From Forficula auricularia (taxonomy: Eukaryota > Arthropoda > Insecta > Dermaptera > Forficulidae), in the NCBI GenBank assembly GCA_024734495.1, contig JALMQS010000030.1, forward strand, positions 6,194,191-6,258,190: a stretch of 64,000 bases of DNA. The letters are read 5' to 3'. Both the position numbers and the translations under genes were made by a program. The notes below the pieces were generated by a model. That model saw only the letters and a program-made list of their open reading frames with translations, did no database searches and had not been told where the DNA came from. Below, piece after piece: positions 46,615-58,497 of the stretch (positions within the stretch are counted from its first letter, which is position 1; each line of letters opens with the position of its first letter).

Positions 46615-47332
46615 TTATATTTTATTTACCTATATATTATATTTGAAATTTTTTTCTTAATTGAGATTTATCTCAATCAGTAAAATTATATCTATATGTC
46701 AATTTCATCTTGATGATCAGGAGTTGGGCAGTCTCGCATGTTCTGCTGCAGAGATCCAGAATCCAAATATCTTTTTTTCATTTTTGATTGTGTAAGAATT
46801 GTATCTAAATCTCAAAATAGAAAAAAGAAAGAAATAATTTAATGAAATGAAATAATTTGTGGTGTATTCGAAAAAGAAATAATTTAATTTAGACTTTTTG
46901 ACTGTATACAAATTATTTAAATTCTTTTGTTTGATAAATTTACAAAAAACATTTTATATTGTTATTCAGACGTTTGAGTACTAATTTTGAAGTTACTTTA
47001 GGCGAAAGTAGGTGTAGTTTTTCCAAATTAAGTCTTTTTTTAGAATGGTTGTTCTTTTATTTCATTTCTTGAATCTAACTAAGGAGTATCAACTTAAACT
47101 GACCGATGTCTGAATTAAAGTTAACAATAATTAGCTATATCTATCATTAGCTCTTTAAAACAAAGAAAACAACCTTTCAATTACCTTTAAAGTGGATGCT
47201 GAAACGTCAAGTAAATTTTAATTTATCTCCCAATTCCACCATAGGTGGTCAAATCGATTAGAATGTTTAATGTCTTAAAATATTCTATTATTTTGACATC
47301 TAAATAAATTAGAAAATGCATTAAATAATAAT
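46615..47332. repeat. Locally triplicated unit, copy a
   Basis: Shared blocks TTTCTTAATTGAGATTTATCT, AACATTTTATATTGT and GAAGTTACTTT occur in the same order at 50,380-52,300 and partly at 52,320-52,985. This copy is interrupted on its right by the 3-kb inverted-repeat element at 47,333. Confidence 0.55.
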
Positions 47333-48206
47333 AGTCTAGTCAACGAACGCTCAAAAAGGGGGTATAGAAAACATTGAGCGGAGAGAATTTTTTCTTACGG
47401 AATGTGTTTGGAGTAGTTATGAGGCAAAAGTACTAAAAGTCCCCAGTCCCTTAGCTACCCGGAATTGGGTGTAAATGTCCCGTTTTTTGGTTTTTTGCTT
47501 ACATCTAAAAAACGGTGGGTCGTAGGAAAAAAGTTACTCTTATCAAAATAAAAGCTTATAATATTTACTACACGATTGCTTTTATTTAATTTTTCTCTAT
47601 TTCTTATGGTTTTTGAGATATTCGGCCGCGAATATAGTTGATGTATGAAAAAAATAAAATTTCATAAATTTTTCGTCAAACTTTTGTCACTAGCCCCTCA
47701 GCCTTTCGTTTTACAGTAAAAGTCCTCAGAAAAGAAGTTGTAGAGCATTCAGTTTCCTTTAAAATGATATATACATTTATGATTTTATCTTCAAATCGTC
47801 TGGAGTTATAGCAATTTAAAAATTTCAGGTCGAATTATTCATTTTGTTAGAAAACCCCGCAATAGCCCAGTATTTAAGGGGGGGAAAGTTATACCTAGGG
47901 AATTCCCTAAATTCTTTCTGTGGGTTGGCAGTGTTGTCAATTTGACGGATAGCGATATGTGCGTTTTATTGTGAATTGGAGTCAAGATTTTTTTCAAGAA
48001 CGGTTAAAAAATTAATGCTGTATCAGGAGTAAGTAAGCTAATGTCAAACTTTTTAGTACTGGTCAATATAGTGGTTCAATTTGATTCGATTTTAGTACCA
48101 CTTATATCGATGTCTGTTACGTCAATAAATCATGTCAAATCTATAGATTTCGGCTACTCATTGTATAACTCGAAATATCGTGAAAAAATGCTAGTGCGGA
48201 TTACAC

Positions 48207-48440
48207 TATTGGAGTCTGCGGAATCTTAAGTCTGGACCAAGAGAGAAAAAGATGTGATCCGTTTAGCTACAATCCAACGTCATTTCGCGTATAGATCGCA
48301 TGACATTCGGATGGATCACCAAATGAATTTGAAATCTCTGATGTTATATATTCAATCTCCCAGTCCAGAGCAAGGCTTCGCAGACTCCAATAGCGTAATC
48401 CGGAGTAGTCTCGCGATAGATTTCTTTTTCAAATAAACGC
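48207..48440 (+). repeat. Dispersed repeat C, copy 2, with inverted end
   Basis: The same blocks as at 40,140-40,310 run to CCCAGTCCAGAGCA and then turn into an inverted copy of the family start (CGCAGACTCCAATAGCG, AGTCTCGCGA). A further inverted fragment of the family lies at 48,630-48,740. Confidence 0.75.
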
Positions 48441-48773
48441 GGTCAAAAACAATTCTCATTGATATATCAATTATTCTTTGATATATTAATGAGAAAAATT
48501 GTAAAATTTATTTAACATCATTATTTCAAGTTAGAAATATATAAGTTCAGATATTGTTTTCACTCAATATTTGACAAAAATTCTCTACATTTGAATCGGG
48601 ATTGAATCAAATGTAGAAAACATTCGATTAATTAATGGCAAGCATCTAACATACATGCTAATAGATCAAGCGCTCTGGACTGGGAGATTGAATATATAAC
48701 ATCTGAGATTTCAAATTCATTTGGTGATCCAGTGCGGCTCTTGAACTCTCTTGAATAATATTGATTTTAAAAA

Positions 48774-49331
48774 TTACAGGGGGCATAAAGATCTACCACA
48801 TTTTAGAGGTATAAAAAAATGAAAAAATTTAACTAAAAAGAAAGATATTTTCGAAAAGAACATAAAATAAATTTTTTAAATGTATTTTAAGCATTATATC
48901 AGACAAAAGGAGGGAGGGGTGGGGGTCAAAAATGAAAATTCTAGCCCTTTCGACCAAACTCAACCAAATTTTATATACATATTCTGTGGGCCCCAAAAAG
49001 GCTAGAAATGCAAAAACAAACCACCCAAAATGGAGGGAGGGTCAAAAATGAAAATTCTAGCCTTTTTGACCAAACTATGTATACAAAATTTGCTTAGTTT
49101 TTGCATTTATAGCCTTTTTGGGGCCCACAGAATATGTATACAAAATTTGGTTGAGTTTGGTCAAAAGGACTAGAATTTTTTTTGACCCTCCCCCCCCCTT
49201 TTTGTCTGATAATGTTTAAAATACATTTTAAAAAATTTCATTTATTTTATTTTCAAAATATCTTTCTTTTTAGTTAAATTTTTTCATTTTTTAATACTTC
49301 TAAAATGTGGTAGATCTTTATGCCCCTGTAA
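48774..49331. repeat. Long palindrome (about 275-bp arms)
   Basis: The outer ends TTACAGGGGCATAAAGATCTACC (48,774) and its reverse complement (to 49,331) are followed by matching blocks right to the centre near 49,050. The arms contain the GTATACAAAATTTGGTTGAG core and G-rich/C-rich tracts. A partial third arm continues to about 49,405. Confidence 0.85.
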
Positions 49332-50332
49332 TATTTAGTTTTTTCTACCTAAATTTTTTCATTTTTTATATCTCTTCAAAATGTGGTAGATCTTTATGCC
49401 CCACCCTTAATAATAATTAAATTAAAAAATAATAATACAAAAATTAAATTAATTTGTAATTTGTAATATTATAAGTAGAGAGAAAATATATGTTATTCAT
49501 TTATATTTTATAAATTTAAAAAATGGTGTCTATTTTTAATAAACCATTAATTAATCTCCAAACATTGTGGCTCGCTTTGAAACGGGGGGGGGTTCAGCTT
49601 ACATTAATTGCAGGAAAATACTTTTTTCTAGGATCGTTTGGTATGGTGTGGGTATGCCAAATCTAAGTTTGTGACCTCAAAACTGTGGGGGACAGCTTTT
49701 GGTGGCCGAAAAACTTCGAAATTTTCGGACTTTAACCCAAAAACTAACACTTTTTTCGATTTTTTCAAATTTGGACCATGATGGAGCACGTTTTCGACAA
49801 AGACCATTCTATATATTTTTAAACTAGATTAAATTTGCTACAATTTAAACAAAGTTTCATCTTAATTGGATAATGGTAGCCTGTGCCACAATTAGGTTGA
49901 AGTTTTGAAAAACTGCATTTTTTTGCAAAAAATCTCAGTTTTTCCTTGATAAAATGAAAAGCATTCATCTTAGAAACTTGATTTCTATCTCATTCTCTAG
50001 GAAATCTTATTGACTTGAACGTTTACTTGGACTACTTTTTTGATAAAACTCTTATATTTATAGATATCCAGAATTTACCGGACAGGACCCATTCCGAATC
50101 CTCAAAAGTGTCATGCATGTAGTTAGGAGGTAAAAATACTAAAAGTCCCCAGTCCTAAGGAAAAATCAAAAAACGGGAGATTTCCACCCCCTTTCCACCC
50201 CTGAGCCCAGTAGCTGGGACTGGGGGCTTTTAGTATTTTTACCTCCTAACTACCCCAAACACATTCCGTAAGAAAAAATTCTCTCTCCTCTTCAATGTTT
50301 TCTATAACCCATTCGTTGACTGGACTATAAAT

Positions 50333-50664
50333 AAATAAATAAACAAAATATACCTTTTTGCTTGATACTCTTGAAATTCTCTTTCTTAATTGAGATTTAT
50401 CTAAATCTATAGTCATCATCATCATCATAATTATTAAGAATTCAGTAGCATTTCATCTTCTAGTGGAGATTTGTAGGAATTCCCCTTCAGGATCTTTCGA
50501 CTCTTGTTATTTCTTTTTCACTGGCGTCGAATTATCTAAATATCAAAAAAGAAATAAGAACAAATTAAAAAAAAAATTATATTATTTTGATTCAATTTTG
50601 TACTCTAAACTCAATATTTTAATTCTTTTGTTCAAGATATTAACGAAAAACATTTTATAATGTC
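50333..50664. repeat. Locally triplicated unit, copy b (first part)
   Basis: This copy continues at 51,033-51,215 and 52,066-52,300. It was split by the inverted repeat at 50,665 and by the hAT element at 51,216. Shared blocks match copy a in order. Confidence 0.5.
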
Positions 50665-51032
50665 CAGCTGAAAGTAATGGAAGGCAGAGCCCAGGGGTAG
50701 TGGATAAAGAAAAAATTATCCCATTTCCAAATAAGCTGTATTTATTGGATTGGCATTCCATTAGGAAAAAAAACTTTTTTTTTATATTTTAATGCTTCTG
50801 CTAACGAAGATGAAAATTTCAACCACTGCTGAGGAGAGAGGAAGGAAAAGCCTCTTGTTTGTTTCCTTCATTGACCCTTTGAAACCCTGAAGAAGAAGGG
50901 AAGAATCCTCCGAAACGTCGGTTTAAAGGGAAAGGAATGACAATCCAATAAATAAATACACCTTATTTGGAAAAGGGCTAATTTTTTCTTTCTCCACTGC
51001 CCCTGGGCTCTGCCTTCCATTACTTTCAGCTG
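50665..51032. repeat. Inverted repeat with about 95-bp arms and CCTGAAGAAG...CCGAAACG loop motif
   Basis: Arms 50,665-50,759 and 50,935-51,032 start CAGCTGAAAGTAATGGAAGG outward. At 50,885-50,920 the loop reads CCCTGAAGAAGAAGGG, then ATCCTCCGAAACGTCGG, another version of the CTGAAGA-stem-CGAAA motif. Confidence 0.85.
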
Positions 51033-51207
51033 AAAATTCTACCAGTCCGTCTCTCTCTCTCCAAAGAGAAAATTTCGTTCATTTTACAATGTTTTCCAGA
51101 AAGTTCCGGGTTTAATTTTCAAGTTACTTTCATTGAAGGAATATTATGGTTAATTCGAGTTAACTTAAATCAATATTCTTTTCTGAAGAATTCTTCAACA
51201 AATAAAT

Positions 51208-52073
51208 ATCTAGTCCAGGGCTGTCCGTGGACAGCAATGAATGCGGCCCGACATAAAATTATAAATTTCTTTAAAACATTGAGATTTTTATGTTATTACT
51301 GGAAAAGATAGATATCTGATACAATTTGACCTGATAATTTTTTTTTCTAAAATAAGAAGGAATTAGAAAATATCCCCAAAAATTTTTCGAAGAATAAAAG
51401 GCAGATTTTCAATTTTGAATGTTAAAAAAGATTTACGAAAAAATAATCACAAATTTGGCATATTTTGAACCATTTATACTATAGATTTAAATATTTTAAC
51501 TGCAAACTTTCTGATTGAATGTATGGAACTGCAATCAGACATTGACACTGAAACAAATATTTAATAATGTCTCTTTATTAAAATTTTATAAAAATTATCT
51601 ACCCATAAACAAATATTCCTCCTGGCTTCTCAATATTTATTCACTTTTTAGAAATATGAATTTACATAATATACCTGAAACTATTTTCGAGAATAAAATT
51701 CACTAAAAGCAAAATTATAAACTCAACTATCAAGTAATTAATAAATAACGAAGTTTCGAATAATTAAAAATTATTCTTCATCTCTTATTTTCATTTTTTT
51801 TTAATATTTATTATTTCAGTAATTAAAACTTTTTGAAGTGGTAAATAATTTAAAAACAGAATCCTGAAGGAAAACACTCAAAAGATTATTATGCTATGAC
51901 ATTTTTTCCACTTTGTCATCGTGGATATCATTATTCTACATTATTAACTATATTTTTTGATTAATAAATCTCAATGGAATTATTAAATTTTATATGCGCC
52001 CTGAGGAATTTGTTTTTCCTTCAAATGAGGCCCGTGTAAGCCAAAAGGTGCGTTGGACAGCCCTGATCTAGTC
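51208..52073 (+). mobile_element. hAT element remnant (850 bp) with 8-bp target duplication
   Basis: CAGGGCTGTCC at 51,216 is inverted at 52,055-52,065, and ATCTAGTC is duplicated at 51,208-51,215 and 52,066-52,073. Inside, the plus strand carries a decayed transposase C-terminus: FNNVSLLKFYKNYLPINKYSS (51,555-51,620), matching the region just before the hATC dimerisation domain, followed by LLNIYSLF. Upstream frames have stops. It is non-autonomous now. Confidence 0.88.
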
Positions 52074-52299
52074 CAACCGATCAATGACTTAAGTTAAGTT
52101 TATGTTCTAACTACAAATCTAACATCGCTTAAAAACGATTTTAAAATTATAACTGGGAACGTTGAAAAAAAAATAGATAATTTTAAATAATTACTTAAAT
52201 TCATTATAAGTAGTCCAAACTGAAAGAATGTGTTAAACAGCTTAAGTTTTGTGATTTAGAATAAAATTAAAAAATGTATTAAGTACTTAATAGATAAAT

Positions 52300-52985
52300 T
52301 ATATTTTACTTTATTTTCATGAAAATTTCTTTCTTAATTGAAATTTTTTTAAATTAATAAAGTTGCATGTCTTCATTATCATATAAATAAGCTGACGTGT
52401 TCTGATGTGGCCATCCACTTGACTTTACCATATAACCTGGCCCCTCACTTATATTTAATATTTAATAAAATTATTTATAATCAAGTAGGGGAGGGGAGGG
52501 GGGGTATTTTTGCATTTTTAGACTCCTGGGGTCCCACAGATTATGTATACAAAATTTGGTTGAGTTTGGTAAATGGCCAAGATTTTCATTTTTTGATCTA
52601 GGCCATTTGAGCAAACTCAACCAAATTTTGTATACATAATCAGTGGGACCCCAGAAGTCTAAAAATGCAAAAACTAACCGCCCAAAATGGGGGAGGGGGT
52701 CAAAAAATGAAAATCTAGGTCCATGTACCAAACTCAATCAAATTTTGTACACATAATCAGTGGGACCCCATGGGGCGAGGTTGTATGGTAAAGTCAAGTG
52801 GATGGCCACATCAGAACACGTCAGCTTATTTCATGCGCGATTACAATACTTGATCATACCCTGTATGGTAAAGTAAAAAGGCAGGCATGGTGTTCTGTTG
52901 AAGATTTGTGGGGGCTCCATTTATTACAATATTCCTTCCTAATTGTCATTTTTCTTTTCGTTGGCGTACGTGTAAATCTTGAAAA
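52300..52985. repeat. Locally triplicated unit, copy c (interrupted)
   Basis: It begins TTTCTTTCTTAATTGAAATTTT at 52,328 and resumes after the insertion at 52,386-52,830, near 52,880-52,985 (TTTTCGTTGGCG, like TTTTCACTGGCG at 50,517). Partial and diverged. Confidence 0.4.
52386..52830. mobile_element. Palindromic element with AATAAGCTGACGTG inverted ends
   Basis: The ends AATAAGCTGACGTGTTCTGATG and the reverse complement form inverted termini of about 55 bp. The interior has two further inverted segments around TACAAAATTTGGTTGAGTTT and GGGACCCCAGAAGTC. The terminus is shared with 39,126. No coding sequence. Confidence 0.8.
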
Positions 52986-53047
52986 AGAAAAAGAAAGAAA
53001 ATTTTAAGATAATAGATAAATCGGGTGTCTGCTTGTTATATAGGAAA

Positions 53048-53978
53048 CTAGTTGCAAGGCCCGCCTTCGGCGCCCCTCTTGCTAGCCAGGCGGCACGCCC
53101 CCTGGACCCCCAGCCCTCGGAACCCCCCCTCCAACACTCCATTCCGCCCACTAAACCCCCCCCATCCCAAAACCCCTCCAGCACCCCGCACCATGCACCC
53201 GTTCCCAACCCCCGCCCCCACACCACCACTCGCAACCCTCCACCCCGGACCCCACCCCGTGCCCTCCAACCCTGCGCAGCACACCCCCGCCTAGCCCCCT
53301 GAACCCCACCCCTGCTATGCCCCTGGACTCCACCCCGCACCAGCACCCTACTCCGCCTCACTCCTCAGCCCACCCCCATTCCACTCCCGCACCCAGTTTT
53401 TGCATTTCTAGCCTTCTAGTGACCCACAGATTATGTATACAAAGTTTGGTTGAGTTTGGCCCAAGAGAAAGAATTTTCATTTTTTGAGCCCCCCCCCCAT
53501 ATTTTGGGTGGTTAGTTTTTCCATTTCTAGCTCTCTAGAGGCCCAGAGATTATGTATACAAAATTTGGTTGAGTTTGCTCCAAGGGCAAGAATTTATATT
53601 TTTTCACCCTCCACCCCTTTTTGGGTGGTTTTTTGGAGAAATTCTTTCAAACAAAAGTTGTCAGAAATCACATCCCCTACAACTTTGCTTATCATAAAAT
53701 TTGCCGTAGGGTTAATAGTTTAGGAGTTATTTGATAATTTTCATTCGTGCGCCCCCCCAAACCCCCTTCTGGGGTCAAAATATCAAAACGTTATATAGCT
53801 AAAAACGTAAGTTAGAAAACATCTGATGTAAATATGAAAATTCATAATAATCCCTTCAGCCGTTTTTACGTGAATCGTGAGCAACTTTTCGGAAACCTTG
53901 AAACAGACAGACATACAACCAAAATTTGGCGTGATTTGGACCAATGTACAGACAAAACCTTAATTTTATATATATAGA
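53048..53978 (-). mobile_element. Non-autonomous Helitron (931 bp), both termini present
   Basis: On the minus strand it starts TCTATATATATAAAATTAAGG (5' TC after a host A) and ends CTAG before a host T. A CGCC-GAA-GGCG hairpin lies 10 nt before the end, as expected for Helitrons inserted between A and T. Cargo includes a C-rich degenerate tract (53,080-53,395) and two copies of the GTATACAAAATTTGGTTGAG core. No Rep/helicase gene. Confidence 0.85.
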
Positions 53979-54940
53979 TTCACTCTTAAAATTTTCATTT
54001 ATAGCGATAGATTTTTCCATATTTATTTTAGAAAATGAGTGTAAAAATACAAAAGATGTTAAGAATTAAAAACTGTATCAAAATTCACTGATAGGTTGCT
54101 GTGAGAATATTATGAAAGGAAAAAAAGAGCTAAAAACTCTACAAATAAGAGAAACATGGTTTAAGTTATCATGATTTCTATGAAACTACTGAAGACAATA
54201 ACTGGAAATTTGGTACTTACTAAGATTTCTGAATTGTCGGTAAGAAAGTTTTTTGAAAAAAAAAATCTCATTTTAAAGAGGTGAATATGAAGAAAGAACT
54301 TGTGACTGAAGTCTTAATTTTGAAAATTTGAATTAAAATAAAAAAAAATTCTTATCAAGCATTCAAGTTTTAAAACTAACCTTCCTAACAAATTTTAAGT
54401 CATTAGCTTAAGTAGTTCCAGAAAGATTGTGTGTATCCTAAAATAAAATCATGTTTTTCTAATTTGTAATTCTTCTCTATATATTTTCAAAATATTCACA
54501 CAGGAAGATATCATTAAATTTGTTGAAATTTTTAATTCTAAGCATATTTTATATTTACACTTTTATTCTAAAATTAATAGTGAAAAATTTATCGCCAATT
54601 AAACATTTTAGCATTGATTTCCTCATAATAGGTATATATATATAGAATAATATATAAAGAAAAAAAATACACCTGATATATTCATGTTATATGAATTGGT
54701 GATTGCAGAAAGAGTACAGGTCATTTTTATAGATAAATATTTGGCAACATTGAAGGTCACCGCAAGTCCTACCAAACGATTAAAGCAAATATTTTGAAAA
54801 TGATAGTGTTTCAATATATTTTTTATTTGTGCATTAAGTTTATTCAATTATTATACACAAGCCCCAAAAACAGCTTTTGTGTTTTCTCAAAACAGCTGAC
54901 TTGTACCTTTCTGCAAGCAATGATACAATACAATATACGA
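53979..54940. other. AT-rich sequence, nothing recognised
   Basis: Includes a short TA-rich run at about 54,632-54,655. No gene seen. Confidence 0.45.
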
Positions 54941-55200
54941 ATATATGAGCCGTTTATTTTGAAAGTGGCGTAAGTCCAATTTTGAAAAAAATGAATTAAT
55001 GACAGATTTAGTTAGACATAGATGTCTTCTTTTCATATTTATAATATCACAGCCAAAGGAGTACAATATCTTCATGAATTTGTCAAAATAAATACATCAA
55101 AATATATATAAATATATGTATTTATTAAAATATAAATACAAATATCTCAAAATAACAAATAATGGACTTAGGCCACTTTCAAAATAAACGGCTCATATAT
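54941..55200. mobile_element. 260-bp MITE-like element with 40-bp inverted ends
   Basis: ATATATGAGCCGTTTATTTT at 54,941 is mirrored by the sequence ending CGGCTCATATAT at 55,200, and the inner ends share AAGTGGCnTAAGTCCA. The AT-rich interior has no coding sequence. The target duplication is not clear. Confidence 0.75.
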
Positions 55201-56014
55201 AAAATTAAAATTATATACAGAAAAATGTAAAGGTAATTTATTTAACAAGTAAAATAAATTTTAAGTCTAACTATGATTAAAATTGGCTACCGGATTTATT
55301 GATATTAATGTTTTTCTCCAGCTCAATCTTAATTATAGAGTGATTCGTATAGCAGGTGGGGTTGCCCCCCCCCCCCCCACCCCCTCTCGTCTATTCAGAG
55401 CCCTTTTCCTGGTTCTAGCGTTGCCATTTGTTTTGATAGATGCACAGCTTATTACGAAGCAGCCCGTTGGTTCGTTCGTTGCTGGAGCTGAAGCCTTCAA
55501 TATTGATTCTTTGATCTTGTCCTTAAGAACCTTGGATGATAATCTATGAGCACTGGAATCAATTTATGTATAGTATAGTGTTATATAGAATACTTTCCGA
55601 AAATTTAGAAAATAATAAAACTTACATACCCAGAAGGTAAGATTGGTCGAGGTGTAGAGTTGCTCCTTTCTACGGTGGGTACTTGGGTTCAAGTTTAGAA
55701 TAAATTACTCCGTCTGCTCAGAAGGATAATTCGGATTGTCTGAAACGTGAAGAATATGATCAGTTTTTTTTTTTTTTATTTCAATACCCAAAATAACGTA
55801 ATTATAGGGTGATTGTATAGCGTTATGATGATAAAATGTTTTATTATCAAAATGAAGAAATTATTAATTTGGAGCTTCAAAGTTTCAGAATTATATGGGG
55901 AAAAATTAGCAAATTCAGAAGAACAAAATGAAAATGAGAGGGTTTTATTGAAAATTTCCAAAAAAATAAAATGAACTTTACTAATGAAAATGGTCAAGCA
56001 GTGGTAATCGAAAC
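55201..56014. other. Unclassified; C-run and exon-like stretches
   Basis: A C-run lies at about 55,367-55,381. On the minus strand 55,545-55,440 is open (SSAHRLSSKVLKDKIKESILK) and 55,640 shows a GTATGT donor-like site. I cannot link these into a gene or name a product. Confidence 0.25.
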
Positions 56015-56728
56015 TCTTAGACCGAGAGTTACTGACCATTTTGGAAGATGATTTCAGAATCAAAATAACATATCCCATACTGTAGTGTGATCAGCACACA
56101 CCCCGAAAGTCAAATTCTTACTCGCCAAATCGAGACATTTTTAGGGGTAATCGATCCGAGAAGATGTCAAAAAATACCGTAAAATCACCTCATTTCAAAA
56201 TGATTAAATTTGTTTTCAAGACATTCTAAATGACAATACTTACTATTATATACAAAAGGCAGAATTTTTGTGATTTTTGTTTAAAAAAAATTTGAAAATA
56301 ACCACCCAAAATGGGGGGAGGGTCAAAAATGAAAATTCTATCCTTCTGAGGCTCCACAGAATATTTAAACAAAATTTGGTTGAGTTTGGTCGAAAGGGCT
56401 AGAATTTTCATTTTTGACCCTCCCTATTTTAGGTGGTTATTTTCAAATGTTTTTTAAATAAAAATGACAAAAATTCTGCCTTTCTTATAAAAGAGTGAAT
56501 ATTGTCATTGGGAATGTCTTGAAATCAAATTTAACCATTTTGAAATGAAATGATTTTAAGGTATTTTTTGACATCTTCAAGGGTCGATTACCCATAAAAA
56601 CGACTCGATTTGGCGAGTAAGAATTTGACTTTCGGGGTGTGTGCTGATTAAACTACAGTATGGGATATGTTATTTGGATTCTGAAATCATCTTCCAAAAT
56701 GGTCAGTAGCTCTTAGACTATCTTTAAT
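56015..56728. repeat. Long palindrome (about 350-bp arms)
   Basis: The left arm ends and right arm starts near 56,370. Mirrored blocks include CTGACCATTTTGGAAGATGATTT, GATTTGGCGAG, TTTTTTGACATCTTC and GGCAGAATTTTTGTCATTT (with small changes). It encloses the TTTGGTTGAGTTTGGTC core. Possibly two facing copies of one 350-bp repeat. Confidence 0.85.
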
Positions 56729-56862
56729 GAACTCATATAAATAAATAAAATTAATTATTAAAGGGAGTTGCCCATCTCGGGACATATCATATTACTTAAC
56801 CTGGTGTACCTTAAGAAAGCGATGATTTTAACATGCTTCGGGTGTTTGCATTCATTTAAGTA

Positions 56863-58103
56863 TCTATATATATAAAATTAAGGTTTTGTCTGTACATTGC
56901 TCCAAATCACGCCAAATTTTGGTTGCACACGTTTTAAATAAAGTTATGAACGAAAACACCCTCAACAAAATTCATGTCTGTCTGTCTGTCTATATGTCTG
57001 TTTCAGTGGTTTCCACGAAAAGTTGCTCACGATTCACGTCAAAACGGCTGAAGGGATTATTATGAAATTTCATATTTGTATCAGATGTCTGCGAACTTAC
57101 ATTTTTAGCTATATAACGTTTTGATATTTTGACCCCCAAAAGTAGGTTTGGGGGGGCGTACGAATGAAAATTATCAAATAACTCCTAAACTATTAACTCT
57201 ACGGCAAATTTTATAATGAGCAAAGTTGTAGGGGATGTGATTTCTGACAACTTTTGTTTTAAAAAATTCCCACAAAAAACCACCCAAAAAAGGGGGGAGG
57301 GTGAAAAATATGTAAATTCTTGCCCTTGGATCAAACTCAACCAAATTTTGTATACATAATCTGTGGGTCACTAGAAGGCTAGAAATTCAGAAACTGGGTG
57401 CGGAGGTGGAGTGATGATGCGGGGGTGGAGTGTGTGTGTGTGTGTGGGGGGGGGGGGGTTAGGGCATGGGGTACGCGGGGTGGAATGGCGGTGGAGTGAG
57501 GGAGAAAGGCGGAGTAGGGGGTCCAGGGGGCTAGGTGGGGGTGGAGGGCACGGGGAAAATGGGAAGTGGGGTGTTGGGGGAGCCATGGGGTGTGAGGTTG
57601 GGGGTCCGAGGTGGCTGGGGTGCGGATTGGGGTGGTGGGGTGGAGGCGGTGGTTGTGCAGGGGTGCATGGTGCGCGGGGGTAGGGGGGGTCTCGGGGGTG
57701 GTGCGGCAGTGGAGTGTTAAGAAGAAGAATTTTGATTTTTTGACCCACCCCTCTTTTAAGGGTGTTTTTTGGGGGGTAAGAAATCACATCCCCTACAACT
57801 CTACTCATAGCAAAATTTGTCATAGAATTAATAGTTTAGGAGTTATTGAACATTTCCATTAGTTCTCTCCCCCCCCCCAGCCCCCTTTTGGGGTCATAAT
57901 ATCAAAATGTAGCAATGAATTTAAGTTAGAAAACATCTGATCCAAATATGAAATTTCATAATAATCCATTTAACAGTTTCTACGTGAATCGTGATCAACG
58001 TTTTGCGGAAACCTCACAAACATACAGACATACAGACAGACAGCATAGAAATTTGCTGATGGTGTTTTCGTTCATAACTTTGTTGAAACGTAAAAAGTTC
58101 TCC
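56863..58103 (+). mobile_element. Helitron-like composite: 5' end forward, then inverted second 5' part
   Basis: It starts TCTATATATATAAAATTAAGG after an A, like the Helitron at 53,978, and runs through the same G-rich tract (57,400-57,715). Instead of the CTAG end it turns at about 57,720 into an inverted copy of the 5' half, ending near 58,103. Contains CTGTCTGTCTGTC microsatellite sequence. Confidence 0.65.
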
Positions 58104-58497
58104 AATTTGTTTGATTTGAACTAACTATGACAAAATTTAATTTATATGCGATTAATTCGAATTTTTTTGGTTGTTTTTTTTTAATTTGGAAATTTTATAA
58201 TTTTAATTTTTTTAAGAACCCCTCCTCCCTTAATTTCGATTTATTCACTCTAGTTTTTGAGCTTGAGCGTGAACATAATTTAGTATCGTGCTCACGTACT
58301 ATTAACAGTCATTTTTAGAAAAATCATTAATATCTTGTAAAATGTAATTTTTTCGCTATTCACTCTATAAGACTTTCTTGCAGACCTGAACGAACGCCAG
58401 GGCTTCGCTCAATTTTTTTAATCAAAATTGTTTGATTTTTTTTTGAGTTATTTATAAAAAACAAAGCAAAATATGACTTTTTTCATACACAATTTCT
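58104..58497. repeat. Dispersed repeat D, copy 2 (left part, interrupted)
   Basis: Matches 39,290-39,630 (TTTTTGAGCT, AACAGTCATTTT, GCTTCGCTCAATTTTTTTAATC). The copy stops at TTTTTTCATACACAAT and resumes at about 59,271 with TCAATACTTGACCATACC, so the RT fragment at 58,498 is inserted in it. Confidence 0.75.

Larger units (their letters stand above)
47333..50326. mobile_element. 3-kb element with about 115-bp inverted ends (AGTCTAGTCAACGAA)
   Basis: Left end 47,333-47,450 and right end 50,216-50,326 are reverse complements with scattered changes. Both include GAGAATTTTTTCTTACGGAA and ACTAAAAGTCCCCAGTC-like blocks. An extra partial copy lies inside at 50,105-50,160. No transposase is present. 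The interior carries repeat C copies and the palindrome at 48,774-49,331. Flanks are AT-rich, so the target duplication is unclear. Confidence 0.75.

Noticed and set aside
52939..53361. Gly/Arg-rich and Pro-rich frames of 80-140 aa (also 57,371-57,862)
   Set aside because: Products of a strand-biased C-rich tract inside a Helitron, open in several frames at once; no domain.
55283..55549. 88-aa frame with a hydrophobic stretch
   Set aside because: It runs through a C homopolymer and repeat-like sequence; the apparent signal-like segment is not supported by anything else.
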